64,000 bases of DNA, taken from contig CP038113.1 in the NCBI GenBank assembly GCA_004519485.1, forward strand, positions 516,501 through 580,500. Reading direction: 5' to 3'. Source of the stretch: Nannochloropsis oceanica. Lineage: Eukaryota > Sar > Eustigmatophyceae > Eustigmatales > Monodopsidaceae. The notes under the pieces were generated by a model. It was not told the origin of the DNA and made no database searches. It was given only the letters and a program-made list of their open reading frames with translations. This document shows positions 31,208 to 41,972 of the stretch, piece after piece (positions within the stretch are counted from its first letter, which is position 1; each line of letters opens with the position of its first letter). The position numbers and the translations under genes were made by a program.

Positions 31208-32893
31208 CTACTTTGTCTTCCACTTCGTCTTGGTCACCCTCCCAGCTTCCAAGGCCCGATACCCGTCTATAACCTGACACAAGTCCTCCCTCGCTTCCTC
31301 CATGAGACTCGCATCCATGTATTCTGCGTAATGGTGAACCATCGCCTTTCTCCTGTACAGCCGATCGAACCTTAATGCCATCCTCTCAAATGTCGTGGCC
31401 ACGCAACTGTTATTCGACAGCGATAACACCGAGGCCGACGATGAGGACGAGGAAGGGAAGGAGGACGAGGAAGGGGTTCCGCACAACCCAATTTTGAAGC
31501 CGTCTGGGTTCCACGAGACCATACGAATGTCTTTCTGTATTTTTTTGACATTCTCAGTGATATCGGCCAGGGAGAGGCCCCGTCCACGGAAGAGAAGGGC
31601 GGAGGCAAGGACGGTGCCTCGACGAGGGTCGGAACGCAAAAGTTGATTTGGACGGGAAAAGACGGCGGAGCATATTGTACGGAGATGGAGTGAGGCGGCG
31701 GCATGGGCAGCACTACTCCCTCCTAAGGGTGCCCATTCGTGGTTGCCGATATGAGGAGATGAAGAGATGGCGGAGGGGTAGAGACTGAGGGAAGTCATGA
31801 GGTAGTGCAGTCGAGGGAAGGGGACGAGGTTGGTGGTGATCTCGTTTAGATCCACGTTCAGGTCGCCCCCGAAACGCATGGATGCCGTAAGGTCAAGCAA
31901 GACTCGAGCGACGATGTCGTTCATCCCGTCAAAACCACACTCCCGTCGCATTGCTAGAGTCGGGCCTGTCACGTCTGCTGCTACTACTGCTGAGGTTGCT
32001 GCTGCTGCTGCTGCCGCTGCAGCTGCACCGGCCGACACGGGACGATATCTGCCTTGTCTACCCCGGGCTGGCGCTAATGGTGCTGCTGCCGGTGGTGATG
32101 GTGGGGACAAGAGTTGGTGCATCGATGAACGCTGCTGTCTTGGTTGCACTATTTTGACACCCGCCACGGCCGAAGAAGAAGATTGAGAATTCAAGTCCAT
32201 CAAGCACTGATTCTCCACGGGCAAAACACAATCGGCATGGGCCGTCAGCTGCTGCAGCGCCAACATGCTATTGTACGGAGAAGTGACCACATCATCATCC
32301 TCCGAGGGAAACACAGTTGTGGTAAAACGATGTACGTTCGGAAACTCGTCTTCCAACAAACCCAAGATATACGTGCCGAGACCCGAGCCCGTCCCGCCAC
32401 CCAAGGAATGCATCAGGAAAAATGATTGGAGTGAATCACACATCTCCGCCGCGCCCCGCACCGCTTCCATGACATTGTCCCCGTATTGAGCTCCGTAGGC
32501 ATAATGGCCGTGGGCAAAATTGTTGCCAGCCCCAGACACGTCCGTGAGGTACTGGTGGCTGTCAAAGAGGGGGCCTAAAGGTCCACGCAAAGTTTCTGCG
32601 ACGGGGCCTTCTTCCATGTCGACAAGCACGGCGCGTGCTTTCAGTCGACCGCGCTTGACGATACTGCTGTGCCGACAATTCGTAGTTTTACGGCTGCCGA
32701 GCTGATACTCGTCGTGCTCCTCGTCGTGGTGGTGGAAAAATGAAGACATGCTCTCGGTATAGACGATCCCTCCCTCATTCGCGTCCTTGTCTTCGGTGGG
32801 TTGGCAATGTTCCTCGAGGGCTTGCTCCCAAAAGCGCCTCCCGATCTGGTTTCCAGCCTGGCCCACTTGGAGCGTGATAACCTCCCGAGGCAT
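31208..32893 (-). CDS. TUBE1: Epsilon-tubulin
   Basis: A single exon of 561 residues. It starts MPREVITLQVGQAGNQIG and carries the GTP-binding GGGTGSG loop. Epsilon-specific features match human TUBE1: 'RLKARAVLVDMEEGPV', 'LTDVSGAGNNFAHGH', 'HSLGGGTGSGLGTYIL', 'ITTNLVPFPRLHYLMTSLS', 'VSWNPDGFKIGLC' and 'NNSCVATTFERMALRFDRLY'. It is about 85 residues longer than the human protein, owing to a Ser/Ala/Pro-rich insertion (about 245-315) before the 'GFDGMNDIVARVLLDLTAS' helix and a short Ser run near the C-terminus. Epsilon-tubulin works with delta-tubulin at centrioles and basal bodies, where it stabilises triplet microtubules. The gene therefore predicts a centriole- or flagellum-forming stage in this organism. 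Confidence 0.94.
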   Translation of the reverse strand: MPREVITLQVGQAGNQIGRRFWEQALEEHCQPTEDKDANEGGIVYTESMSSFFHHHDEEHDEYQLGSRKTTNCRHSSIVKRGRLKARAVLVDMEEGPVAETLRGPLGPLFDSHQYLTDVSGAGNNFAHGHYAYGAQYGDNVMEAVRGAAEMCDSLQSFFLMHSLGGGTGSGLGTYILGLLEDEFPNVHRFTTTVFPSEDDDVVTSPYNSMLALQQLTAHADCVLPVENQCLMDLNSQSSSSAVAGVKIVQPRQQRSSMHQLLSPPSPPAAAPLAPARGRQGRYRPVSAGAAAAAAAAAATSAVVAADVTGPTLAMRRECGFDGMNDIVARVLLDLTASMRFGGDLNVDLNEITTNLVPFPRLHYLMTSLSLYPSAISSSPHIGNHEWAPLGGSSAAHAAASLHLRTICSAVFSRPNQLLRSDPRRGTVLASALLFRGRGLSLADITENVKKIQKDIRMVSWNPDGFKIGLCGTPSSSSFPSSSSSSASVLSLSNNSCVATTFERMALRFDRLYRRKAMVHHYAEYMDASLMEEAREDLCQVIDGYRALEAGRVTKTKWKTK

Positions 32894-33154
32894 GCTATAA
32901 GTAGTCGTGGCTGGGTGGGGGAGAACTTAATTTAGAGGGTGAATGGGCACGCAAAGAAGGGAGGAGGTCGAAAAGAAACAGCGAGCCGCCGGCGGGTACC
33001 TTGCCCACGCTTCACCCAACCCCGTCTCCAATCTGACATACGCATTTATCTCGCGTCACGGTTTTACGTACTTACACAAACTCGCAGGGAGGATAGAAGG
33101 GTGCCAAACATTCATATTAGTGGTCACATCAGCCGCCGTTAGTGAGGGTGGCGG

Positions 33155-34562
33155 ATGGGAGCAGCAACAGCAGCAACAATGAAGCACGAGGAGGAGGAGG
33201 AGGAGGAGGAGGATGTCCCGCTCGAGGTCCGCGCGCACGTGGGAGAGATTGGGCGGCATTACAAGGCGCTCAGCAAGCGGCACATTTTCTGCCTTACTTT
33301 GCTTGCGGCAGCATCGATTTGGTTGGAAAACGACGACTGGGGGTGAGTGTTGTGCGTTCCGGGGGACAGGAAGGAATCATGGAAGGAATCTGTGGGATTG
33401 ACAGAGAGTGCGATGTAGCCCTCGGCTACGGTAAGCCAATATGACAGTGTATAAGTGTATGATGATGAGAGGATGTACAGCGTCGGGCTAGCTTGCCGAG
33501 ATTTCCTCCTTCTCACAATCCTTTCACTCCATTCCACTGATATTCCTCCTCCTCCCCACAACCCAACAGCCTACTCCTCAAAAAAGCTTGCTTGGCCCTC
33601 TTTATCTCCTCCTTCGCCGACTACCTCATCCGTCCTTCCCCTCTCCTGGACGATGTGACTGTCCGTCTGCAGAACCATGACATAATCCGTCCTTATTGCG
33701 ACAAGCTCGTGTGGTCCTCATACGTCTACGGACTTGCCGGGCTCTACTCCCTTTACCTAGGTATGTGTGCCTTCCTTATCCCCTGCCTTCCACATTTCCT
33801 TCTTTTCTCCGCTCTCTCCCCTCCCTCCTTCTCCCCTTCCTCCTTGCCTGCCTGCGCAATCCCTAATTTCCACCTTCACCACTTCTCCTCTCTCACCATT
33901 TCCCGAAAATCAGCTCACCACTGCTCCTTTCCTCTCTCCCTCCTTCCCCACCTGTCTTCCCTCCGGTAGGCCAATACGCTTTCGGCACCCTCCAACTGGT
34001 CACATGCTGTGGCTCCACACTTTACCACCTCCGCAAGGAAGCGGTTTTCTTCAATTTTGACAACACCTTCGCCTCCTCCCTCCTCCTCCTCACACTCTAC
34101 GCGGGGGGGCTCTCGATTCACGTCCAGGATTGGGCACACCTGGTAGCCACTATCCTTGGCCTCCCCATTGCGGTGTTCCTCATCATCTTCTGTGGAATGC
34201 CGGCGTCGCTCGCGCGGGAACCAGGGCATGGGACAGGGGCAAGAGGAGCAGTGGGGTCAGGGACGGGCTGTCTGCCATGTTCGGAAGCAGCTCGGAGCGG
34301 TCCAGATCTGGGACGGCCGGGCTTCCGGCTATGTGCAGGGGCCCAATACGATGATTGGCACACGGCATGGCACGTAGTCTCTGGGGCGGGGACTGTCGTC
34401 ACGGCCTCCTTTTTCCAACACCACTGGCCAGGGCTGCAGTGCGGTGGGCCGAATTTTGGGGGGGGGTTTCCGCATTTGCCCGTGGTGCCGACGGCGTGTG
34501 TGGTGCTGGCGTTGGGGATGAATATGGTGGGAAATATGGCGGGGATCATGCCGGTGTGTTAG
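33155..34562 (+). CDS. Multi-pass membrane protein of the CREST hydrolase superfamily
   Basis: Three exons (33155-33342, 33570-33760 and 33970-34562; GT-AG, in phase) give 323 residues; an alternative start is ATG 33179. An acidic N-terminus is followed by about seven hydrophobic segments. The pattern of motifs is that of CREST proteins (alkaline ceramidase, PAQR, Per1, SID-1, TMEM8): S142-x3-H146 in 'GSTLYHL', D157 in 'FNFDNTFASS', and H257-x3-H261 in 'YDDWHTAWHVVSG'. These residues bind a metal and hydrolyse amide or ester bonds in membrane lipids in characterised members. The closest type is probably TMEM8/PGAP6 or ceramidase-like, but I cannot decide which. Residues about 200-245 are Gly/Arg/Pro-rich and unlike the rest, perhaps an extended loop or a missed intron. 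The gene is divergent from epsilon-tubulin. Confidence 0.65.
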
Positions 34563-35224
34563 AGGAGGGTGAGGAGGGAAGAGGTGGGGGGAAGGCATTT
34601 TTGATAGACGCAGTGTACACACATACATATAATGGTGGTTTTGATAATGAAGATGAGTGGTATGGTAAGTTACATACTCATTTACCTTTCATGCAAGAGG
34701 TGGAAAGAGGAGGCCAGAAATGGGTAAGATCACCAACAAGACTAAAAAGATGGGCGAAACAATATGAGTGTTCCTTGGTGGTGCTTTTATTCTTTGCCCT
34801 TTTCCCTCTCCTCTATTCCGATCGATTTCTTCTTTTTCTCCGTATTACACTTATATTTAATCGTCTTCCCTCCTGTTGGTAGTACTCTTGTTGGTGGTGG
34901 TAGTGGTGGTGATGTTGGAACTGCTGCCCTTTTCCCACTTCTCGTCACCTTGGATAAATATGTACCTGTAGAAATGAACCCCGCGCTGTCCTCGCGCCCT
35001 CTCCTTCCCTTTCTTTCTAAATAAGTATGCGCCTCGTTCCCCCCTTTGGTCCCTCTCTCTCTCCTTTTCCCTTCTGCGCGACTTGTCTCTCGGCCTCTTC
35101 TCTCCTTCTATCCTTGTTTTTAATTTTACACTTGTTTCCGCGGTCTATTTCCCTCTGCCTCTCTCTCCCCACCCCCGCTCCATCCCTCCTGCTGCTGCTC
35201 TTGATCATCCAAAGACACACGCAG

Positions 35225-35294
<70 letters not shown>

Positions 35295-35340
35295 TCCTTC
35301 TGTCTTTACCACTCTTTCCCTCTCTCCCTCCCGTCCTGAT
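34563..35340. other. Convergent 3' regions with a CA microsatellite
   Basis: 778 bp between the CREST stop and the stop of the F-box gene. AT-rich at first, then pyrimidine-rich, with a long CA repeat at 35228-35292. No gene was seen. Confidence 0.45.
35228..35292. repeat. (CA)n dinucleotide microsatellite
   Basis: About 32 uninterrupted CA units, about 50 bp past the stop of the F-box gene on its minus strand. Confidence 0.97.
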
Positions 35341-36040
35341 TTACCCCTGATGAGAGAGCAACCTAAGATTGTAAGGCACCGGTAAAATCATTTGCATCTT
35401 GTGTGTCTTGACGTGCTCTCCAAACTGATTTTCGCGGCGCCAGCCCCGATGCTCGTACCTGTAACGGTGAGCGGCGGCCTGGGGGTGCTCTTGGCAGTTC
35501 CCGCAAAGGTCGTAGTCGTAGCACTGTTGGAACGAGGGGCGGGGGAGGGAAGGAAGAGGAAATCGAGAGAGAGTGAGAGGCTGATTTTTACTTTGCCAAA
35601 GACAAGCGAAAGTCTTGGGTAACCTTCCACACCACCCTCCCTTCTTGCTTCTACTTACAACACGGCACTTGAACCTGGGCCCCGTGAAATCCGTCACTCC
35701 ACACCTATCACAGCAAAAGCCGAGATGCCGTCCCTGGATCACGTATTCGAGCGTCTGCCTCGCATTCATGTGTTTGTGCTGATAGTACACGTTCCGGACG
35801 CGGAAAGATTGATACCCGAAGCGCTCGAACAGATTCACCACATGCTCAAGCTTAAGCGAGGTGTGCTTGGTCAACGCCCGACGAGGACGGGGGACCGGGT
35901 CGGAGGGGAGGAGGTCGAGGGCGGTGGTGCTCGAGGAAAAAATAGAGGACAGGAAGGAGTGGGATTCGGCTTGAACCGCTGCCTTTTCCTCGTCCTCGGT
36001 CGTGACACCCGCAGCCGTCACAGGCCCCCCGACGCAACAA

Positions 36041-36073
<33 letters not shown>

Positions 36074-38649
36074 ATCTCCTTATTTTTTAAGTCACTCGGA
36101 CTGCTACTCTTCTCCGGGTCCTGTCCCTCACCTCCCTCCATCTCTTCCTCCCCCTCCTCATCCACGTTTATATTGAACAGATTCTTAGTCTGCTCGGCCG
36201 CCTCAGCATTGTCTCGGCCGTAGTACATCACACATGCCTCGTGGAACAGCTCAGCCAGGTACCCTTTATACACCTCCTCCATCGCTCCTTCCATCCCTCT
36301 CAAAAGGAAAATCAAAATTTGCCCGTTCTCCACTCCTGCATCCCTCAACGTCATCTGCCCTCCCGAGGCCTCTCCTCCCTCCTGCCTTCCTCCCTCGCTC
36401 TCTCCTCCCACTTCGCTGGGCTGTGTAGGGCAGGTTATCAAGCGGTGCTGCACGTGGGCATTCCGTTGCCAGGTGGCAGGTGTGGTCTCGACGTGTGCTT
36501 GCAAGTTTCTAGGGGTCTCTGCGACAAGTCCACCGACAACGGCGAAGAGGTGATAAAGTGGGGTATGATGCTTCACCACCGCATGGCTTAGGAATCCCAG
36601 GCGGCCTGTGACAGGGTTCAACCACTTAATGAACACCAATACATGCATGTCTGAGCTGGGGGTAGGACAAGGAGCAAGGGCCGCAACGGCCGCAGCACCT
36701 CCAGCAGCGTTAGCGGCGGTTTGTGCGGCATGGGATTGGTGGCAGAGGTCGCGGGAATCTGGCATGAGAGAGACGGAGTGAAGAGCGTGTCGTGCACGAT
36801 AACGATGCAGGCCAGGTACATCAGAGAAGGGGGGAGCGAAAGAAGCAGCAGTTGCTGCTTCCGCTTCCTTGGCCTTGTCCACCTCGTCGTCGGCGTTATC
36901 ATCTTGAAAATAGTCGCTTTCGTCCTCTTCTTCCTCCACTTCCTCCTCCCTGTCTTGACTCGTGGCCATCACCGCTGACAACTGAGAAGCCTGTGGCTCA
37001 ATTTCATCATCTTCTTCCTCCTCCTCCTCCTCTTCTTCGTCTTCCTCATCATCATCATCATCCTGGTGCCCGGACATCAGCCCCGCCGGCGGCGCCACAG
37101 CTGCAGCAGCAGCTGCCGCAGCAACTGCTTTACGAGACGCAGCAGTGGCAGGAGTAGAGGCAAATCCCCCATCCCCCGCACACTCGGCCCAAACCCTCGC
37201 CACTCCCAATCCATCCATATGCAGCTGCAACAGTGAAAAGAGAGTCGTGGAGCTGTTGTCATCGTCACCAGCAGCAGCCCCCGCACCAACAGCTGCAACT
37301 GCAGCAGCGACAGCATTAGCGTTCAAAGGAGGGTTGAAATTCGCGGGAGGGGGAGGGGCTAAGGCCAGCTGCTGCTGCTCTTGTGGCGGGGCGTTCGCGA
37401 CAGCAGCAGCAGCAGCGTCAGGAGGGTGGTTTCCGGCGTTTTGATTTTGGGCCATGGGTGGAGGGGCATGAGGGAGGGGCTGACCATTGCTGCTGCTGTC
37501 GGTCACCAGTATCTCGCGGGGGCACAAAATGGTATCGGGCCACGGCTGGGTGAACACCCACAAGCGGAGATGCTCTGCTGAGGTCAGTCCTAGGTCACTG
37601 ACAAGCATTTCCTTGAAAGCGGAGAGTGTGGTGCAGTGGAAGAGCTCGTACGTCAGGGTCTTGTCTCCTTGCGCATCGGCTTCGGCCCCTGTGTCCACAA
37701 CCCCAAACCCCTCGTGGGCAGTCAAGTTCGAGGTGCGCACGACCTTTACAGTGAGATAGAGGAGACGAAGGCGGACTTTCAGCTTCAAGGTGTCGTCCAC
37801 CACGAAGCCGGAAGCAGGGTCCTTCAACTTCGTAAGGGGAAGGAGAGAATGCACCCCCCAATTTTTTCTATTTTTGTGGAAGCGGTCGTTGAGCATGGAG
37901 GAGTGCCAAGTAACGTTCCGCCCTTTGCGTTGCTGGTTGCAAGCCGTTAACGAAAAGGCACAGCAGCACTCCCAATCGCCTGGGGGATTACCCACTCCTC
38001 CACCCTGTCCAGGTACGCCCATCGCCGCCATTGCCGCTGCTGCCGCTGCTGCCACCATGTTATTGTTATTCCCGTTCCCACCGTCCGGCTGCACATCCCC
38101 CAAGGCCGCTGCTGCTGCTGCTGCCACTGCTTCCGGAAAGCCAGGGGCTTGAGCCAGCTCCTCTGTACCGGGCGCTACTGGGGCGCCTGTGGCTATTGCT
38201 GCTGCCAGGGCGGCGGTCGCAGCGGTGGATGGAGGCACGGGGGAGGCGAGGGAACAGGCCAGGTAGACCGAGACCCCAGGTTCAAGGAAATAGACGTTAG
38301 GATTCCCGACAGGGTCGACGATGACTTTGAAGTTGTAATTTTCGACGCGGAAGGAGGGGGAGTAACGTCGTTCGGGGTTGGAGAGGAAATCGGTGACGAC
38401 CCATTCGAACACTGCAGAGCGGTTTCTCCGGTTCTTGTCTTTGAACAAGGCTTTCCAATCCCCTCTGTACGGCATTATGTCGTACGTCTCCTTTAAATGA
38501 GGAAACAGACGCCAAGAAGCATTCTCCCAATAAGAACGTTGATCCGTTAGGTGGCAAAAGTCCTTGCAGACACCGGCGCATGTCAATAGAGCCTCCCCAT
38601 CCAGGAAGGAGAGGATGCGAGACACAAGATCCAGGGGCAGATGGTCCAT
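35341..38649 (-). CDS. F-box protein with MATH, USP7-like UBL and ZZ zinc-finger domains
   Basis: Two exons (35659-38649 and 35341-35523) give 1057 residues. Residues 1-45 are an F-box ('DHLPLDLVSRILSFLDGEAL'). Residues about 90-295 form a MATH fold ('SPSFRVENYNFKVIVDP', 'KNRKNWGVHSLLPLTKLKDP') like the TRAF domain of USP7. Two ubiquitin-like segments match the USP7 ICP0-binding region: 'YELFHCTTLSAFKEMLVSDL' (about 333) and 'HVLVFIKWLNPVTGRLGFLS' (about 670) with 'MTLRDAGVENGQILIFLLRG' (about 766). A ZZ finger closes the protein: CDRC, FKC, then C and CGNC of 'VCYDYDLCGNC', and distal His residues. No USP catalytic Cys or His box is present. An SCF-type ligase adaptor is implied by the F-box. 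The 135-bp intron lies inside the ZZ finger, is a multiple of three and contains no stop. Confidence 0.85.
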
Positions 38650-39852
38650 GCTTACAGTTGCGGCTGCCACTACTGCACGGGCACCTCCGTGGAGGTGGCA
38701 ATGGTGATGGTTGTACGGAGACGAAGGAAAGAAGGGGAAGGGGGACAGACAGGCAGGCAGACGCCGCAAGACGACGTTTCGAGCTCGTCGAGTTGCTGTT
38801 GACAGCACCTCCCGCGTTCTCTGGTCTTGGCTGTGGTCTGTGAATGTAAGGATGTGGTGTAGGGCATGGGAGAGTCCAAGGTGAGAAATTATCAGAACTT
38901 GATGGGTGTTTCCCCACGGGCGTTGTATGGGCGCCTCGTCCTAAACCCCTGGTATTCCTGATATTTGAGTCAATTGACAGGCGAGATCTGCCCCCGCCGC
39001 AGGCTCAGATACGCTGTGTCCAATGCCTTCGTTGTATAGCAGACCCGTGTAAATATGTACTGCAGTGGCTTCGCATCCAAATCACAGACAGGCATATCGA
39101 CATGCATTCAATTAGGAGGCTGTCCCGCTCGTTAAAACACGACTCAAAATCCATCCCATGGAGAGCCCATGCACAGGCAAACAGTCTGACAGGCTCTCCC
39201 TAAACATAGGACCGCCATGTCATTGCCCAAGGTTTGCCATAAGTAGAAATCGAGTCGTTGGGGTGATCTCCTTGCTTGCTGCGAGCACTGCAGGTCATCC
39301 ATCTCTTGTACAGGACTTCAGCAAGAGTCATGAGCGACCTCCATCTCCAAACCTCGCCAAAGCAAATTTGGCGATGCAAGAACGCTCGAGGACAACAAAG
39401 GCAGGAAACAGGAAAGGAGCGACGAGAGGAAGGACATGACGCGAAATGGTGAAGCCCTTTCAAATAATCATTTGCTTTTTTGTCGTGGTGCGTCCCAGGA
39501 GTTTTCTCCGGACTCGCTCACGATAACGCCCATACTCATTCCTCCTCCTCCTTTTTATTTCATGCGTTTTGAAAAATATACATGCACGATCAGGACAAAC
39601 AATGACTTTCGCACTCAGTAATTGCATTCTTTTTTTCCTCCGTGTGTCTGGCGGTGCGGCGCTTTTTTGGTTTCCACGCCGAAAGAGTTGGTGGTGGTTG
39701 GTGGTGGAGAACCTCCCCGCCCTTGCCTCCTTCCGGCTTTCACTTGCAAGGAGCTAAAGTAACAAGAACCACGCCCTGTTTTGCAATTTATATTAAATCT
39801 TCCTTATTTCATTGTGCATTCTTTTTCCATCAAGATTCCGACAGTTTCCTTG
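38650..39852. other. 1.2-kb region between two minus-strand genes
   Basis: It lies upstream of the F-box gene and downstream of the oxygenase gene. Mixed composition, AT-richer after 39430. No gene, RNA or repeat was recognised. Confidence 0.4.
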
Positions 39853-41504
39853 TCAATAATAGCTCTTTAGCGTCCTCGATGTAAATTCAGCAAAGTCGAT
39901 ACTCGGATCCCACCGGCTGGCCAACGACGGCACACTTACGCCTACCCTCCCTCCTTCTCGGCCCTCACACTCTTTCCCGCCATCGGACTCCATGATACCT
40001 TGCTTCTTACATACGTCATCCACTGTCCGACCTTCGGGCATGGTCATGGGCTCGTGCATTTCTGGCTCCATAAACACTGCAAAGGTCTCTCGACTAAGCC
40101 CTTTCTTCGTCCTTGTCGTGCTCCCCTTCACAGCGTGTGGAGTGGCACGCAGCAATCCTCCCGAGTGAATTTGGGCGGTCTCACCTATTTGAAAGGCGAG
40201 CTGATGGGGAAGGAGAAGGATTTTGACTACCTCCCCGCCTCGGCTTAGGGCGTAGAGGCCGCCATCGTCTTCCTCTTCTTCATCATCCTCGCTGTTGCTG
40301 CTAGCGCTGCTGCTCGTGCTGCTGCATACATCAACCTCCCGCCCTTCCACATCCAAGTACATGGCTGAAGTCAATCCCGTGAGAGATCCATGATCGTTGT
40401 GCCAGCCACACCAGGTGCTAAAATACATTTCCTTCTTCCCTCCCTCCTCGTCCTTCTCGTCCGCCTCTTTTTTGGGGCACACGGTTCCCTTCCCTTCCTT
40501 CCCCTTTTCCTCCTCCTGCTCCTTTGCAACATACGGAAAATAATGCAGCAGTCTCCCCTTACACACCCTGGACTCCCTCACAACCCTTTCCAACTTCCCC
40601 ATGCCCTCCTTCCCTCCCTCTTTCTCTACTTTGCCATTATTAGCATATCCTGCGCACTTGCTCCCCACATACACATCACACTGCTTGGCAACCATCGCCC
40701 CGACGTCTACAATCAACTTCCCCAAGTCTTTGAATGCTGATTCCAACGCTGGTACGTCCTTGGAAGGCCATATGTTCGGGTGTAAAAAGGCCGGGTATCT
40801 GTCAATTAAATCTTGATCTGTCGAGGGGTTATCGTGCAAAGGATTTGCATAAAATGAACCTTTCAACCAATCGGGCCGACCGTGTTGCAGAGTTTCTTTC
40901 CCATGGCTCCATCCGAAGGAATAGAAACTCTGCGGGTGTTCGTACTTTTTGGTGAGGGCGGGAGGGAGGGAGGCGAAGCGGTGGGCGAGGGGAAGGAGGG
41001 CCCGGCGCTTTTCTTCGAGGCCCGGGACACCGGAGACGGTCAAGATGCCTAGACCATAATCACCAAATGCCTGTCAGTTGGCGGGTGTAGGGGTGTGTGC
41101 GGCAAATGGAGGGAGTGTGAGAGGAGGGAGAAAGGAACGAGAGAAAGAAGGGTCGGGCTCGAAGAAGGGTTGTCTCAACATGCGGCACAGTCAGATGCAC
41201 TGTTTTCTAAGCTGCTTCAGTCGATTCTCAAACCTGACCGCGCACGACAGCCCCAGTTCTAGCCAGACTGTCTCTGATGCTCGATTCCTTCTTCCTTGCC
41301 TTCTTGCATCCCCCCCGTTTCAAGCACTTACCTCCTCTATCTCCGCCGACAAGTCTTTGTTGGCCACCAAGTTTTCGTACTGCAATTCCACAAGCTTCCT
41401 GAAAGAGGATAAGGTTCATGCAGCGGTCACTCAGGACGTTTTTTCCTGGCATGCTCCGAGCGTGAGCTTACTCACCGTGGCGTGGTGGTCGTTGTCTTGG
41501 CCAT
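39853..41504 (-). CDS. 2-oxoglutarate/Fe(II)-dependent oxygenase (IPNS/DIOX type)
   Basis: Three exons (41476-41504, 41332-41398 and 39853-41070; GT-AG, in phase) give 437 residues. The spliced N-terminus reads MAKTTTTPRKLVELQYENL, then 'AFGDYGLGILTVSGVPGL', the usual entry motif of plant-type dioxygenases. The jelly-roll core has the iron triad His256-x-Asp258 (in 'WCGWHNDHGSLTGL') and His344 ('RATPHAVKG'), and the 2-oxoglutarate-binding Arg359 ('LSRETFAVFMEP'). 'FQIGETAQIHSGGLLRATPH' is the standard strand before the distal His. Two Glu/Lys- and Ser/Asp-rich insertions interrupt the core, at about 175-245 and 280-305. Such enzymes hydroxylate or oxidise small molecules; the substrate is not predictable. 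The gene is divergent from the GH16-fold gene at 41973. Confidence 0.88.
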
Positions 41505-41972
41505 CACCCTGTGGTGCTTCGAAGTCAGAAGGCAGCTAAGCTCCTTTTTCGCTTTCGTGGCTCGCCCGGGTGATTCTGGCGACTACCCTGCCCTGTCTTC
41601 GGTAATATATGGTGCCATAAATCGTTTGCGTGAGGCGTAGCATAAGGTGGGTGGGTTTTATCGCGGGCAGGGCTTGTATTTGGCGACCCCCTGCGGTCTG
41701 GCAAAAGTTTTCAGGCCGACCTGCTCCTTCTCGCCGCGCCTGCCGCCCACTGGACAAGCAAGGACGTCCTGCTACAAGCAAACGCACCATACCCGCCAAC
41801 ACTTACGTGACACACTTGACATCCATATACTTTCAACATAAGACACAGCCGCCCTGCGCATTATGGGTTCTTTGACCGCATCAATCGGGTAAAGCAAAGC
41901 AAACCGTCCGGCCCATCTTCGATCTTCGTGCCAACGTCGACCGCCCTCACTCCATCCCCAGTCCGTCTAATA
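41505..41972. promoter_or_regulatory. Divergent upstream region of the oxygenase and GH16-fold genes
   Basis: 468 bp between divergent starts; no motif was recognised with confidence. Confidence 0.3.

Noticed and set aside
35341-38649. A true USP7 deubiquitinase
   Set aside because: MATH and UBL-like parts are present but no USP Cys or His box occurs anywhere in the protein.
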